A stretch of DNA of 64,000 nt, taken from Mesonia algae (GTDB taxonomy: Bacteria > Bacteroidota > Bacteroidia > Flavobacteriales > Flavobacteriaceae). The translations under genes were made by a program, and so were the position numbers. The stretch's first letter is position 1; each line of letters opens with the position of its first letter. Below the pieces are notes generated by a model that ran no database searches, was not told the origin of the DNA, and saw only the letters and a list, made by a program, of their open reading frames with translations. Below, piece by piece: positions 16,563 through 27,128 of the stretch. Location of the stretch: positions 186,001-250,000 of the forward strand of contig NZ_QKYV01000002.1 of assembly GCF_003253545.1 (NCBI RefSeq), given 5' to 3'.

Positions 16563-17585
16563 CTAAATACTGTATCTTGCTTTTGCACTTATGGAAGAAT
16601 CGGTAAAATCTTTTTGTAAGAACTTATAGTGTCCTACAATAGCTATCATAGCCGCATTATCTGTAGTATATTCAAATTTTGGGATGTGTGTAATCCAATT
16701 TCTTTTTTGCTCTTGTTCTTTTAACATGGTTCTTATTCCTTTGTTAGCAGAAACACCCCCACCAATGGCAATTTCTTTAATTCCGGTTTCTTTGACAGCT
16801 TTTTTAAGCTTATCTAATAATATTTGAACTACGGTATATTGAAAAGAAGCACAAATATCTTTAAGATTTTCTTCAATAAAATGAGGATTATTTTTCTCCT
16901 CGCGCTGTAAAAAGTACAAGACCGCAGTTTTTAATCCGCTAAAGCTAAAATTAAGTCCGTCTACTTTTGGTTTTGTAAATGGGAACGCTTTCTCATTTCC
17001 TTCTTGAGCATATTTATCGATCAAAGGTCCGCCTGGATAAGGAAGTCCTAACATTTTCCCACATTTATCATAAGCTTCTCCAACGGCATCATCTAAAGTT
17101 TCACCAATAACTTTCATTTTAAAATAATCATCTACCTGAACAATTTGGGTATGACCGCCACTAATAGTTACTCCTAAAAAAGGAAAATTAGGTTTACGTT
17201 CACTCGCATCATCAATAAAATGAGCTAGAATATGGGCTTGCATATGATTTACTTCAATAAGAGGAATCTGTAAAGCCATCGCTAAAGATTTAGCAAAAGA
17301 AGTGCCTACCAATAAGGAACCCATTAATCCAGGACCTCGAGTAAACGCTATGGCAGATAGTTGTTCTTTGGTAACTCCAGCCTCTTTTAAAGCCTGATCT
17401 ATTACAGGAACAATGTTTTGTTGATGTGCTCTAGAAGCTAATTCTGGTACTACACCACCATATTTTTTATGCACTTCTTGAGTCGCTACAATGTTGCTAA
17501 GAATTTTCCCGTTGTGCAATACAGCAGATGCGGTATCATCACAAGAAGACTCAATGCCAAGAATATAGATATTTTGTGTGTTCAT
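16563..17585 (-). CDS. tsaD: tRNA N6-adenosine threonylcarbamoyltransferase TsaD
   Basis: The 340-residue protein is full length. It shows the ASKHA-fold motifs ILGIESSCDDTASAVL (8-23), the metal-binding HMQAH (His114 and His118), TISGGHTQIV and GGGVSANKGIR. TsaD transfers the threonylcarbamoyl group from the TsaB/TsaC-made intermediate to A37 of tRNAs reading ANN codons. It is the first gene of a minus-strand operon with rsmE, DUF4159, trmH-type, AI-2E and methyltransferase genes. It is divergent from tamB, an arrangement common in Flavobacteriia. Confidence 0.96.
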   Translation of the reverse strand: MNTQNIYILGIESSCDDTASAVLHNGKILSNIVATQEVHKKYGGVVPELASRAHQQNIVPVIDQALKEAGVTKEQLSAIAFTRGPGLMGSLLVGTSFAKSLAMALQIPLIEVNHMQAHILAHFIDDASERKPNFPFLGVTISGGHTQIVQVDDYFKMKVIGETLDDAVGEAYDKCGKMLGLPYPGGPLIDKYAQEGNEKAFPFTKPKVDGLNFSFSGLKTAVLYFLQREEKNNPHFIEENLKDICASFQYTVVQILLDKLKKAVKETGIKEIAIGGGVSANKGIRTMLKEQEQKRNWITHIPKFEYTTDNAAMIAIVGHYKFLQKDFTDSSISAKARYSI

Positions 17586-17607
17586 TATGAAATATTAGGC
17601 ACAAAAA

Positions 17608-17641
17608 TTGTTAATATTGTTGCTAAAGCTGCTTATTTTTG
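17608..17641 (+). promoter_or_regulatory. Candidate promoter of tamB
   Basis: A -7 box TATTTTTG (17634-17641) fits the Bacteroidota TAnnTTTG consensus. A TTG at 17608-17610 could be the -33 element, but the 23-base gap is longer than the usual 19-21. The box is in the tsaD/tamB divergent gap on the tamB strand. Confidence 0.35.
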
Positions 17642-17783
17642 TAATCGTATACTTACGAAGTTAACAGCTTAATTAAAACAAACAAAATTAGGATTATTCT
17701 TTTTTATATCAACCAATTCAATAAGAAACTCCATTAAAAAATTTCTCAAAATATTAGGAAGGGTTATAGTAGCTATTTTACTA

Positions 17784-20700
17784 TTGTTTTTACTATTGGT
17801 ATTGGTGTTTTCAATTCCTAGTGTACAAACTTCAGTAGCCAATAAACTAACCGATTTTCTTTATGAGAAATATGATGCTAAAATTGATGTAGAAAGTTTA
17901 AGTGTTTCCTACGACGGGAGAGTGGTTTTGGAAGAGGTTTTTATTGAAGATCACCACCAAGACACCTTGATAACTGCAAAAGAAATAAGCACCTCGCTAT
18001 TAAATATTTCAGGACTAATAACAGGTTATGATTTAGATTTTGGAAACGCAGAGATCAATGAGCTACAACTAAATTTAAAACGTTATAAAGGCGAAGAAAG
18101 TGATAACCTTACTATTTTCGGTGAAAAGTTTGATTCGGGTCAACCCAAAACGCAAGACTTTTCTTTAACTATTGACGATATAAATATCCTTAACGGAAAT
18201 TTTACCTACGTAGACGAAAATAATAAATACCCCAATCTAGTTTCAATAAGTAATCTAAATATCAATGCCTCTAATCTTTTAGTGGATAATAGCGATGTTT
18301 TTGTAGACGTAAACAGTTTAAACGGATTAGAAGGTAGAGGAATTCCTATAGAAAATTTAAAAACTAAATTCTCTTATACTTCACAATTTATGAGTTTAAA
18401 AGATCTTCAGCTAAAAACTGAAGAGTCATCACTCTCTGGAAGTATAAAATTTAACTACGAAAGCCCTGAAGCCTTTAGTGATTTTGAAAATAAAGTGAAT
18501 CTAGAAGCACAGTTTAAACCTTCTTCTATTAATACAAAAGATTTAAAGGTCTTTTATGAAGAGTTTGGAGAAAACGAAAATTTTGAATTTGAAGGAAATC
18601 TTTCTGGCACTTTTAACGATTTAAATTTAGAAAACTGGAAAATGCGCGGAATGGATAGAAGCGTAATTAACGGTAATCTTAATTTAAAAAATATGCTGGC
18701 AGAAAATTCCAGTGATTTTAAAGTGAGTGGTAATTTTAATCAATTATCTACAAATTATTATGACCTCGTAAATCTATTACCCAATGTATTAGGAAGAAAT
18801 TTACCTAAAGAACTTATCGAAATTGGTAATATTAACCTTAACGGATATTTAGAAGCGACACCTACCACGGTTTCTACCAAATCTACAGTAACCAGCCAAT
18901 TGGGTAATGCAAATCTAGACCTTCAATTAGGTGCTTTAAATGATACCAATTTTGCTACTTATAAGGGAAACATTGTTTTTAAAGACTTCAATTTAGGCCG
19001 ATTGGTAGGGAATAATCAATTAGGAAAAACTACTTTTAATTTAAGAGTAGATGGAACAGGTTTTACACAAAATACTTTAAACACAAAATTAAACGGAACC
19101 ATTGAAAAACTTCGCTTTAACGGATATACTTATCGAAATTTAAAAGTGTTGGGTATTCTAAGAAACCCTTATTTTAATGGAAAGCTAATTAGCAAGGATC
19201 CCAATTTAAAATTTGAGTTTGATGGCTTGGTAGATGTTTCTGAAAAGGAAAATATATTCGATTTTAATGCTCACGTAGAATATGCTAATTTGTATAACCT
19301 CAATTTTGTAGAGCGAGACTCACTTTCTATATTCAAGGGAGATGTTCTTATGAATATGAGAGGTACGACTCTCGATAATGCTAAGGGAGAAATTGTGTTA
19401 ACTGGAGCTTCTTATCAAAATCAAAAAGCAACTTACAATTTTGAGCAATTTACTATTACTTCAAGTTTTGAAAACGAAGTAAGAGAAATTACTGTAAGTT
19501 CTCCCGACATCATTAGTGGAGAAGTGAAAGGTAAGTTTAACCTAAGGGAGGTTCCAGCTTTATTTCAAAATTCTATAGGAAGTTTATATGCCAATTATCA
19601 ACCTATAGAAATAGAATCCAATCAATATTTAGATTTTAATTTTGATATTTATAATAAGATCGTAGAAGTTGTATTGCCTGACATTAAACTCTCGCCCAAT
19701 ACATTTATCCGCGGCAGCGTAGAATCTGAAGAAGATGATTTTAAACTTACATTTAACGCTCCGCAAATGGAAGTTTTCGCCAATAAATTACAAGATATTA
19801 ATTTACAAATCGATAATTCTAATCCGCTTTTTAATGCCTATTTAGAAGTAGATAGCATTTCAACATCGTTTTATAATGCATCAAAATTTAATCTGATTAA
19901 TGTAACATTACGAGATACATTATTTATAAGAACAGAGTTTCAAGGCGGAGATAAAAACAATGATGATTTTAACCTAAGTTTATACCATACGATTAATGAA
20001 GACAATCAATCTGTTGTAGGTTTTAGAAAATCAAACTTTAAGTTTAAAGAAGCTAAATGGTATATAAATAAAGAAAATTTAAAAAGTCAAAAGTTAATTT
20101 TTAATAATGAACTGACTACCTTTAATTTAGATACGCTGCTAATTTCTCATGAAGATGAGTTAATTAAGCTAAGCGGTAAATTAACAGACTCTACTTATAA
20201 AAATTTTCATGCAGATTTTAACGATGTAGATTTAAAGAAAATCACTCCGTATATTGATAGTTTAGACCTTGGCGGAATTGTAAACGGAGAGCTTAATTTT
20301 CTTCAAAAAGAAGGAGTTTACTATCCCAGTAGTTCATTGGAAATTAAAAACGTATCGATCAACGAGATTGATTACGGGAATTTAGACCTTTCTATTGAAG
20401 GAAATAAGTCACTTACTTCTTATCAAATAGATGCTATTTTAAAAGATGAAGAATATGAATTTCTTAAAGCAAAAGGGGGTATAAATGTAAGCTCAGAGAA
20501 CTCTAATATAGATTTAACGGTAGATCTTAATAAATTTAAATTAGAAGCTTTTAGTGCGTTGGGAGCAGATGTCATATCTAATATAAGGGGAGAAGCATCT
20601 GGGCGGGCAAGCATAACTGGCGATTATAGTAATCCAGATATTTCAGGAAGATTAACTTTAGATCAAGCCGGAGTAAAATTTCCTTATTTAAATGTCGATT

Positions 20701-22175
20701 TAGATTTTGAAGATCAGGCAATCGTAGATTTATCTAAGCAACAATTTCTATTTAATAAAATTGATATTACCGATACAAAATTTAAAACTAAAGGAGTCCT
20801 TAACGGAACAATTTCCCACCAAAATTTCTCTAAATGGGAACTCGATTTGGATATTGATGCGCCAGAAAGACTAGTAGTTTTAGATACAGAAGCTACTGAA
20901 GACGCTTTGTATTACGGTACAGCTTTCATTAGTGGGAATGCTTCTATTAAAGGTCCTACAGAAGAATTAAAAATAGATGTTACTGCAACTACAGAGAGTG
21001 GTACGGTATTTAAAATTCCGTTAAGTGATACCGAAACCATTGGAGATAACTCCTTTATATACTTCTTAACGCGAGAAGAAAAAATAGCAAGAGAACAAGG
21101 TAAGGAAGTAGAAACTAAACCTGTAAAGGGGCTAGAGTTAGTTTTTGATCTAGATGTTACCAACGATGCCGAAGTGGAGATTGTAGTCGATCAAAATAGT
21201 GGAAGTACGCTAAGAGGTCGTGGAGCTGGAACTTTATTAATAGAAATAAACACCAATGGTAAATTTAATATGTGGGGAGATTTTGTAGCTTATGAAGGAG
21301 TCTACAATTTTAAATATGGAGGTTTAGTGCAAAAAGAGTTTCAAGTGGTATCAGGAGGAAACATAACTTGGGATGGTAGCCCTACACGAGCTAATCTTAA
21401 TGTAAGAGCTTTGTATGAAACTTCTGCAAACCCTGCGATTTTACTAGAAAACCCTACCATTAATAGAAATATACCAATTGAAGTTTATATTAACCTTAAC
21501 GGAGAATTAACTTCAACCGATTTGACTTTCGATATAGAGTATCCTAACTTAAGTTCTGTGGTAAAATCAGAATTAGAATATAGAATTAGTGATAGACAAA
21601 ATACCGAATTGCAAGCTCTTTCATTAATTACACAAGGTAGTTTTTACAGTCAGACTTCTCGTGGGCAAAACGCTCCAGGAAATTTATTACTAGAAAGAGC
21701 TTCAGGATTATTTGATGATATTTTTAGTGATGAAGATGGTAAATTTAAGGTAGGGGTAAACTATGTTCAGGGAGATAGAACTCCAGATCAAGATGTGGCT
21801 GACCGTTTTGGGGTAACCTTGAGCACTCAAATAAGCAAACGTATTTTGCTTAACGGAAGAGTAGGGGTTCCAGTAGGTGGAGTAACCGAATCTGTAGTTG
21901 TAGGAAATGTAGAAATAGACCTTTTATTAAATGAAGATGGTAGTCTTAGAGCAAAATTATTTAATAGAGAAAACAACATTCAGTATATAGGAGAACAATT
22001 AGGCTATACTCAAGGTGTAGGACTATCTTACTCAGTAGATTTTGACACGTTTAGAGAGCTAATCAATAAAATATTAAACAAAGAAATTGAAAAAGTAGAA
22101 CAAGTGCCAGAAGAAGTAGAAGAAAACCCTAAATCTTTAGCGCCAGATTATATTCAATTTCCAGGAGTTAATTAA
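17784..22175 (+). CDS. tamB: TamB-family translocation/assembly protein (DUF490 C-terminal domain)
   Basis: The coordinates begin at the only ATG/GTG/TTG codon near the N terminus (a TTG), giving 1463 residues. That start falls inside the membrane anchor: the open frame goes back to 17673 and encodes a basic stretch followed by GRVIVAILLLFLLLVLVF before the TTG, so the true start is probably upstream at a rare codon (for example ATT 17733). The protein is a long beta-helical AsmA/TamB-type repeat chain spanning the periplasm, ending in the TamB C domain (about 1000-1420), with NTNGKFNMWGDFVAYEGVYNFKYGG. TamB works with an Omp85 protein, or moves lipids between membranes. Its stop overlaps that of the symporter gene. 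Confidence 0.9.
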   Translation: MFLLLVLVFSIPSVQTSVANKLTDFLYEKYDAKIDVESLSVSYDGRVVLEEVFIEDHHQDTLITAKEISTSLLNISGLITGYDLDFGNAEINELQLNLKRYKGEESDNLTIFGEKFDSGQPKTQDFSLTIDDINILNGNFTYVDENNKYPNLVSISNLNINASNLLVDNSDVFVDVNSLNGLEGRGIPIENLKTKFSYTSQFMSLKDLQLKTEESSLSGSIKFNYESPEAFSDFENKVNLEAQFKPSSINTKDLKVFYEEFGENENFEFEGNLSGTFNDLNLENWKMRGMDRSVINGNLNLKNMLAENSSDFKVSGNFNQLSTNYYDLVNLLPNVLGRNLPKELIEIGNINLNGYLEATPTTVSTKSTVTSQLGNANLDLQLGALNDTNFATYKGNIVFKDFNLGRLVGNNQLGKTTFNLRVDGTGFTQNTLNTKLNGTIEKLRFNGYTYRNLKVLGILRNPYFNGKLISKDPNLKFEFDGLVDVSEKENIFDFNAHVEYANLYNLNFVERDSLSIFKGDVLMNMRGTTLDNAKGEIVLTGASYQNQKATYNFEQFTITSSFENEVREITVSSPDIISGEVKGKFNLREVPALFQNSIGSLYANYQPIEIESNQYLDFNFDIYNKIVEVVLPDIKLSPNTFIRGSVESEEDDFKLTFNAPQMEVFANKLQDINLQIDNSNPLFNAYLEVDSISTSFYNASKFNLINVTLRDTLFIRTEFQGGDKNNDDFNLSLYHTINEDNQSVVGFRKSNFKFKEAKWYINKENLKSQKLIFNNELTTFNLDTLLISHEDELIKLSGKLTDSTYKNFHADFNDVDLKKITPYIDSLDLGGIVNGELNFLQKEGVYYPSSSLEIKNVSINEIDYGNLDLSIEGNKSLTSYQIDAILKDEEYEFLKAKGGINVSSENSNIDLTVDLNKFKLEAFSALGADVISNIRGEASGRASITGDYSNPDISGRLTLDQAGVKFPYLNVDLDFEDQAIVDLSKQQFLFNKIDITDTKFKTKGVLNGTISHQNFSKWELDLDIDAPERLVVLDTEATEDALYYGTAFISGNASIKGPTEELKIDVTATTESGTVFKIPLSDTETIGDNSFIYFLTREEKIAREQGKEVETKPVKGLELVFDLDVTNDAEVEIVVDQNSGSTLRGRGAGTLLIEINTNGKFNMWGDFVAYEGVYNFKYGGLVQKEFQVVSGGNITWDGSPTRANLNVRALYETSANPAILLENPTINRNIPIEVYINLNGELTSTDLTFDIEYPNLSSVVKSELEYRISDRQNTELQALSLITQGSFYSQTSRGQNAPGNLLLERASGLFDDIFSDEDGKFKVGVNYVQGDRTPDQDVADRFGVTLSTQISKRILLNGRVGVPVGGVTESVVVGNVEIDLLLNEDGSLRAKLFNRENNIQYIGEQLGYTQGVGLSYSVDFDTFRELINKILNKEIEKVEQVPEEVEENPKSLAPDYIQFPGVN

Positions 22176-23896
22176 ACAATTTTACTCCAGTTTTTAATTA
22201 AGTATAAAAAGCTTATGGCAGTAATGCTAAATGAAATTATAGCCTCCACATAATCTCCATAGATTAAAAAACCAGTACCAAAAAGACAGGTATATATTCC
22301 TAAAGTACCTAAAAGAAAAGCCCCAACTTTATAGTTTATATGTTTAAATTTTCCGTCACTAAATACTAATTTTTCAAATTTCTCTAAAGTTTTCTGATCA
22401 CTTGGCTGCGTTAAAAGCGTTACACTTACCCAAGAAATAGTAGTAATGATTACCCCAATGACTAATTGCCAATGAGAAGCAAGTTCAAACCAAGGAGTTT
22501 CAAGCTTACTATTAACAAAGAAAATTACGGCTACTAAAAAAGAAGCTACCATTGCAGCAATTTCACTATACGGATTGATTTTATACCAAAACCAACGGAG
22601 AATAAATAATAACCCCGTACCTGCACCAATTTGCAATAAAAGATTAAAAGCATCCCTAGCTTCTTCTAAAATTAAAGAAAGTAGACCTGCTAAAACCATC
22701 ATAATAATGGTAGAAAGTCTACCAACTCTTACTTTAGATTTCTCTGAAGCCTGTTTATGAACAAAACGAGCATAAAAGTCATTCACTACATAACTACTTC
22801 CCCAATTGAGGTGTGTTGAAATGGTGCTCATAAAAGCTGCAATTAATGAGGTAATCACAATTCCTAATAACCCTGAAGGTAGAAAAACTAACATAGCAGA
22901 ATAGGATAAATCATCTTTTACAAATGACGCATCTAAATTAGGAAAAGCCGTTTGTAAACTTTGTAAGTCGGGATAAATAATAAGAGAAGCTAATCCAATA
23001 ATAATCCAAGGCCAAGGACGTAAAGCATAGTGAGCAATATTGAAAAATAAGGTGGCAAGCACTGCATTTTTTTCATCTTTTGCCGCAAGCATACGCTGGG
23101 CAATGTATCCACCACCTCCAGGCTCTGCGCCAGGATACCAGACACTCCACCATTGTACTGAAAGTGGAATTATCAATAAAGGAATGATGATTTCTGGTTG
23201 AGAAAAATCTGGAAAGAATGGAGTTTTGCTTTCTACTAAATCGTGACTCAATAAATTTTCTAATCCTCCAATTTGAGGCAAATTAATTATGTAGTAACTG
23301 GCCCATATACTTCCTACCATGGCAATGATAAACTGTATGAAATCTGTAATAAGAACACCTCTTAATCCGCCAAGGAGCGAATAAAAAACAGTTACTAAAG
23401 ATGCGATAACAAGAGTTTGAATTTCAGAAAAGCCAAATAATACGTGTCCTATTTTTATCGCTGCTAGACACACGGTAGCCATAATAACTATATTGAAAAA
23501 AACTCCTAAATAAAGAGCTCTAAAACCTCGTAATAAGGCTGCGCTTTTTCCGCTGTAGCGGATTTCATAAAATTCTAAATCGGTAGTAATGTTACTTCTA
23601 CGCCAAAGTTTAGCATAAAAGAAAACGGTAAGCATTCCTGTTAACAAAAAAGACCACCAAATCCAATTTCCGTAAACTCCATCTTTACGTACGATTCCTG
23701 CAACAAGACCTGGAGTATCGGCGGCAAATGTTGTAGCCACCATAGAAACTCCTAATAACCACCACGGCATATTTCTTCCGCTAAGAAAAAAACTATCTAC
23801 ATTTTTACTACTTTTTCGATAAACGAGAACGCCAACAAGAAGACTGATGATAAAAAATGAAATAATAAGTACCCAGTCTAAAGTAGATAATGCCAT
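22172..23896 (-). CDS. Sodium:solute symporter family (SSS) transporter
   Basis: The 574-residue integral membrane protein has about 13 helices and the LeuT-fold SSS features: an N-terminal helix, a FFLSGRNMPWWLLGVSMVATTFAADTPGLVAG core (broken TM1 substrate/sodium region), and TVFYSLLGGLRGVLITDFIQFIIAMVGS. Relatives in Flavobacteriia are annotated as Na+:proline- or sugar-type symporters; the solute is not clear. GGYIAQRMLAAKDEKNA is typical of the sugar/proline branch. The gene is convergent with tamB, with 4 overlapping bases at the stops. Confidence 0.87.
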   Translation of the reverse strand: MALSTLDWVLIISFFIISLLVGVLVYRKSSKNVDSFFLSGRNMPWWLLGVSMVATTFAADTPGLVAGIVRKDGVYGNWIWWSFLLTGMLTVFFYAKLWRRSNITTDLEFYEIRYSGKSAALLRGFRALYLGVFFNIVIMATVCLAAIKIGHVLFGFSEIQTLVIASLVTVFYSLLGGLRGVLITDFIQFIIAMVGSIWASYYIINLPQIGGLENLLSHDLVESKTPFFPDFSQPEIIIPLLIIPLSVQWWSVWYPGAEPGGGGYIAQRMLAAKDEKNAVLATLFFNIAHYALRPWPWIIIGLASLIIYPDLQSLQTAFPNLDASFVKDDLSYSAMLVFLPSGLLGIVITSLIAAFMSTISTHLNWGSSYVVNDFYARFVHKQASEKSKVRVGRLSTIIMMVLAGLLSLILEEARDAFNLLLQIGAGTGLLFILRWFWYKINPYSEIAAMVASFLVAVIFFVNSKLETPWFELASHWQLVIGVIITTISWVSVTLLTQPSDQKTLEKFEKLVFSDGKFKHINYKVGAFLLGTLGIYTCLFGTGFLIYGDYVEAIISFSITAISFLYLIKNWSKIV

Positions 23897-24023
23897 AGGT
23901 TGTGTTTTGAGAAATAAAAGTACTTAAATTATTTTACTCGATAATCGATATTTAAATGCTTGGAGATAGTACTTAGAATTAGGTATGATAATTAAAATGC
24001 CTCATAATTTTCTTTGAGATATC

Positions 24024-24404
24024 TTATTTTACTGCAATAGCACTAATTTCTACATTTACAAATTTAGGAAGATTAGCAACCTCTACAGTTTCCCTTGCAG
24101 GGGCTGTTTCTTCGTTAAAATAGGTAGCGTAAACTTTATTAATTTGCTGAAAGTTATTCATATCACTAATAAAGATTGAGGTTTTAATTACATTCTCAAA
24201 ATTCATATCTGCAGCTTCTAAAACAGCTTTTAAATTTTGCATCACGAGGTTAGTTTCTTTTTCGAGATCATCGATAACCAACTCATTAGTTTGTGGATCT
24301 ATTGCAATTTGACCACTCGTATATAACGTATTTCCTGATAACACAGCCTGATTGTAAGGACCAATGGGAGCAGGAGCTTGGACAGTTTTTATAATTTTTT
24401 TCAT
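24024..24404 (-). CDS. ridA: RidA family reactive enamine/imine deaminase
   Basis: I start at ATG 24404 (MKKIIKTVQAPAPIGPYNQAV); the longer frame to 24461 would run into lptD. The 126-residue protein has the RidA signature: GPYNQAV, LYTSGQIAIDP, then APARETVEVANLP with the catalytic Arg, and VEISAIAV at the end. RidA hydrolyses 2-aminoacrylate and similar reactive enamines formed by PLP enzymes. It lies just downstream of lptD in the same direction. Confidence 0.93.
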   Translation of the reverse strand: MKKIIKTVQAPAPIGPYNQAVLSGNTLYTSGQIAIDPQTNELVIDDLEKETNLVMQNLKAVLEAADMNFENVIKTSIFISDMNNFQQINKVYATYFNEETAPARETVEVANLPKFVNVEISAIAVK

Positions 24405-24414
24405 CTTATTGTTT

Positions 24415-27108
24415 TTATAAACTTCTATCTCGTTCTCTGTTTTTGTCGTATTTAATATCACTTAAGATACTGGCTTTAATCCCGATAAAAAAGTACCAAG
24501 ACTCACGATCTCCAAAAGGAGTCCAGTTAAAAGATAGTCGCCAGCTTTCTAAATCTCGTTGAAACCTAAGTTGAGTAAAGGTAAATCCTGGGTTTTTGAA
24601 ATCGTAACCAGATGATGCACCAACCGTCCAGCGAGGAGAAAGTTCGACATCTCCAGAAAACATGAGCGAGTGTGAAGAAATTTCATCTTCTCGTCTTAAA
24701 TTATTATAGGTTGCGGTATAAGCAAACCTAATTTTCCAAGGAATAGAATAGCGATAATGTTCGGTGTCATTTTCAACAACTTCCTCTTCTTCCTCTTCTT
24801 CATAAAGCCGACCATCTAAATCAGTAGATTTCCCAAATAAATCATCAGGTCTTCCACCGTTTCTAAAGGTTTCGTTTTCTACTTTATCGGTATCTTTTTC
24901 TCCGCGTTCAAAATCTTTATTAGAAATGTTATATCCAAAACTTACATTGGCTCTCGTAAGTCTAAATAAGCTTCCGCCGTTATTTATATTCCAAGTATCA
25001 ATGCGTTGATTATTACTATTAAGTGCATAAGGATCTAATGCGCCATTAAAATTGATATCTAATTTATTTTCTATAATTGGCAAAACTCCACGTACGGTAA
25101 CAGGTTGAAAATTTAAAGAATCGGCAGCCAAATCATAAGAAGATGATAATGATAAATTACTAAGTAATTTACGCTTTATAGGTTCGGTGACTGTGGTATC
25201 TTTAGATCTAATTTTAGCTTCAAAATCATTGGTTACAGAAAAACCAATATTACTAGAATAACGATTACCAGGAGCTCCAAAAATCCCTCCTTCAAACCTA
25301 GAATACTCTACAATTTCTTCAGGCAAACCAGAAGTTTCTGGAACTAAGTAAGTATCATAAAATTCATCAAATGCAGGATTAATGCTATAACTCAATGATG
25401 GTCTAACTACGTGACGAATAGCTTGTATTTTTCCTTCTTCTTTAAATTTAAACAAACCATAAACTGTTGTCCCTATACTCGAATTGAAATTGTAGGTTCT
25501 AAAAGAGTCGAAACCATTAACGGTATCGGTTACCACTTCTTGTAGATTTGAATTGTATGAACGATCAATAGTTTTAAAAACCCAATTTTCTTGTAAAGAA
25601 GTACCTGCACTTACACTAAAGTAATTAAACAGTTTAAAGTTAGTACTTACAGGGACAGTATGCTGAATACCAGATTGTAAATCTCTAAACATTTGTGGTT
25701 TAAAGAAAAGGGAGTCGGTCGTGTTGACTCTATTTTCTCCTCGTAAACTATATTGAAAATTAATGTTCTGAATGATTCCTTTTTTAGTTCCGTTTTTAGG
25801 TTCAAAAGGAAAAATACGTGACATACTTGCCTGTACTGTAGGCAAAGTCATATTAATTTCTTGTGTATTCGTATTTTGATTATGGGTAGCAGCAATACTC
25901 AAATTTACTTGAGGTTCCCAATCAAAAGTTTTGGAGTAAGAAACAGAAGAACTTAAGTTGTTATTCAAGAAATTACCTGTGTTGGTTTGATTAATAGTTT
26001 CTTGATAATAACGACTACTACCCAAATTCACTGAGGCTTGAAACCTGCTTGACGGACTTGCTTTTTGATCTTGAGAATGATTCCAACGTAAGTTGTAAAT
26101 AGAACTTTCCGAGAAATCGGGGAAACCACGTTCACTGTTTAGGAGTTTTTCATACCTAAAACTTACATTTCCGTTAAAACGATAGCGTAATGCATAATTA
26201 GATTCTATCCTAACACCATAACTTCCATTAGTATAGTAATCACCTAAAACTGCAAGATCTACATAATCACTCATATTAAAGTAGTACCCACCATTTTGTA
26301 AAAAATAACCTCTATTTCGATTATCACCAAAAGAAGGAATAATAAAACCTGATGCTCTTTCATCCGTTAAGGGAAAATACCCAAAAGGTAAACCTAGCGG
26401 AGTAGGGACGTCTGCGATATACATATTTACCAACCCAGTGACGATTTTCTTTTCAGGAACCAATTTAATTTTTCGGGCGTAAAAATAATATTCGGGATTA
26501 TCTATATCTTTAGAAGTAGTGAATTTTACATTCTTCATGTAATAGACCGAGTCATTTTCTCGTTTGGTGGTTTCTCCTTTTACATTAAAGCCGCCTTGCT
26601 CGGTTCTAGAATTATGAATTAAAGCTTTTTCAGTAGTAAAATTAAAGCGAATACTATCTGGTTTTACAATATTTTCTCCTTGAGTAAAAATAGGGCTTTG
26701 TGTATACGTACCCGTAGAATCTTCTATCCCAAAGGCGTAAATTTCATTTTTTTGCTTATCTAAAATAATAAGTCCCGCTTCAATGATTAAATCACCATAT
26801 ACAATTTTAGCCTCATTATATAAATAAGCCTGTCCATTTTTCCTGTCGTAACGCATATAATCTTTTGCTGTAGCAACCACGTTTGCAGTTAAGAAAGATT
26901 CTTTTTTCGGTTTAATGGTATCCGTTTTCACGGAATCAATTACAGATAAAGGTTTGCTGTTAAGACTATCACTTAAAGGGAAAACAACTTCTCTTTGTGC
27001 AGGAATATTTACTTTTGTAATGGTATCAATTTCTTGAGCATAGATTGCCGTAGAACCTAGTATCACAAAAAAATACGTGAAAAGTATGTAAATGAAGTTT
27101 GTTTGCAA
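24415..27108 (-). CDS. lptD: LptD-like LPS-assembly outer-membrane protein
   Basis: The 897-residue protein starts with a signal peptide (MQTNFIYILFTYFFVILGSTAIYAQ). The start codon is TTG at 27108, because no ATG occurs between the upstream stop and the cleavage site. An OstA-like N-terminal domain (about 85-230; DLIIEAGLIILDKQKNEIYAFG, FNVKGETTKRENDSVYYMKNVKFTT) is followed by a large 26-strand-type barrel. LPLGLPFGYFPLTDERASGFIIPSFG is characteristic of LptD. It inserts LPS into the outer leaflet with LptE. A stretch of glutamates (about 770-778) reflects a TTC-repeat on the plus strand at 24780-24809. Confidence 0.9.
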   Translation of the reverse strand: MQTNFIYILFTYFFVILGSTAIYAQEIDTITKVNIPAQREVVFPLSDSLNSKPLSVIDSVKTDTIKPKKESFLTANVVATAKDYMRYDRKNGQAYLYNEAKIVYGDLIIEAGLIILDKQKNEIYAFGIEDSTGTYTQSPIFTQGENIVKPDSIRFNFTTEKALIHNSRTEQGGFNVKGETTKRENDSVYYMKNVKFTTSKDIDNPEYYFYARKIKLVPEKKIVTGLVNMYIADVPTPLGLPFGYFPLTDERASGFIIPSFGDNRNRGYFLQNGGYYFNMSDYVDLAVLGDYYTNGSYGVRIESNYALRYRFNGNVSFRYEKLLNSERGFPDFSESSIYNLRWNHSQDQKASPSSRFQASVNLGSSRYYQETINQTNTGNFLNNNLSSSVSYSKTFDWEPQVNLSIAATHNQNTNTQEINMTLPTVQASMSRIFPFEPKNGTKKGIIQNINFQYSLRGENRVNTTDSLFFKPQMFRDLQSGIQHTVPVSTNFKLFNYFSVSAGTSLQENWVFKTIDRSYNSNLQEVVTDTVNGFDSFRTYNFNSSIGTTVYGLFKFKEEGKIQAIRHVVRPSLSYSINPAFDEFYDTYLVPETSGLPEEIVEYSRFEGGIFGAPGNRYSSNIGFSVTNDFEAKIRSKDTTVTEPIKRKLLSNLSLSSSYDLAADSLNFQPVTVRGVLPIIENKLDINFNGALDPYALNSNNQRIDTWNINNGGSLFRLTRANVSFGYNISNKDFERGEKDTDKVENETFRNGGRPDDLFGKSTDLDGRLYEEEEEEEVVENDTEHYRYSIPWKIRFAYTATYNNLRREDEISSHSLMFSGDVELSPRWTVGASSGYDFKNPGFTFTQLRFQRDLESWRLSFNWTPFGDRESWYFFIGIKASILSDIKYDKNRERDRSL

Positions 27109-27128
27109 TGCTTAGAGTACTATTTTTG
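27098..27128 (+). promoter_or_regulatory. Promoter of the amidase gene
   Basis: TTTG (27098-27101), a 19-base spacer, and TATTTTTG (27121-27128) match the Bacteroidota -33/-7 consensus at ideal spacing. The promoter would start about 110 bases before the amidase ATG and lies at the beginning of the divergent lptD gene. Confidence 0.5.

Noticed and set aside
24780-24809. Repeated CTTC/TTC triplets
   Set aside because: They encode a glutamate run within lptD on the minus strand; low-complexity coding sequence rather than a separate repeat element.
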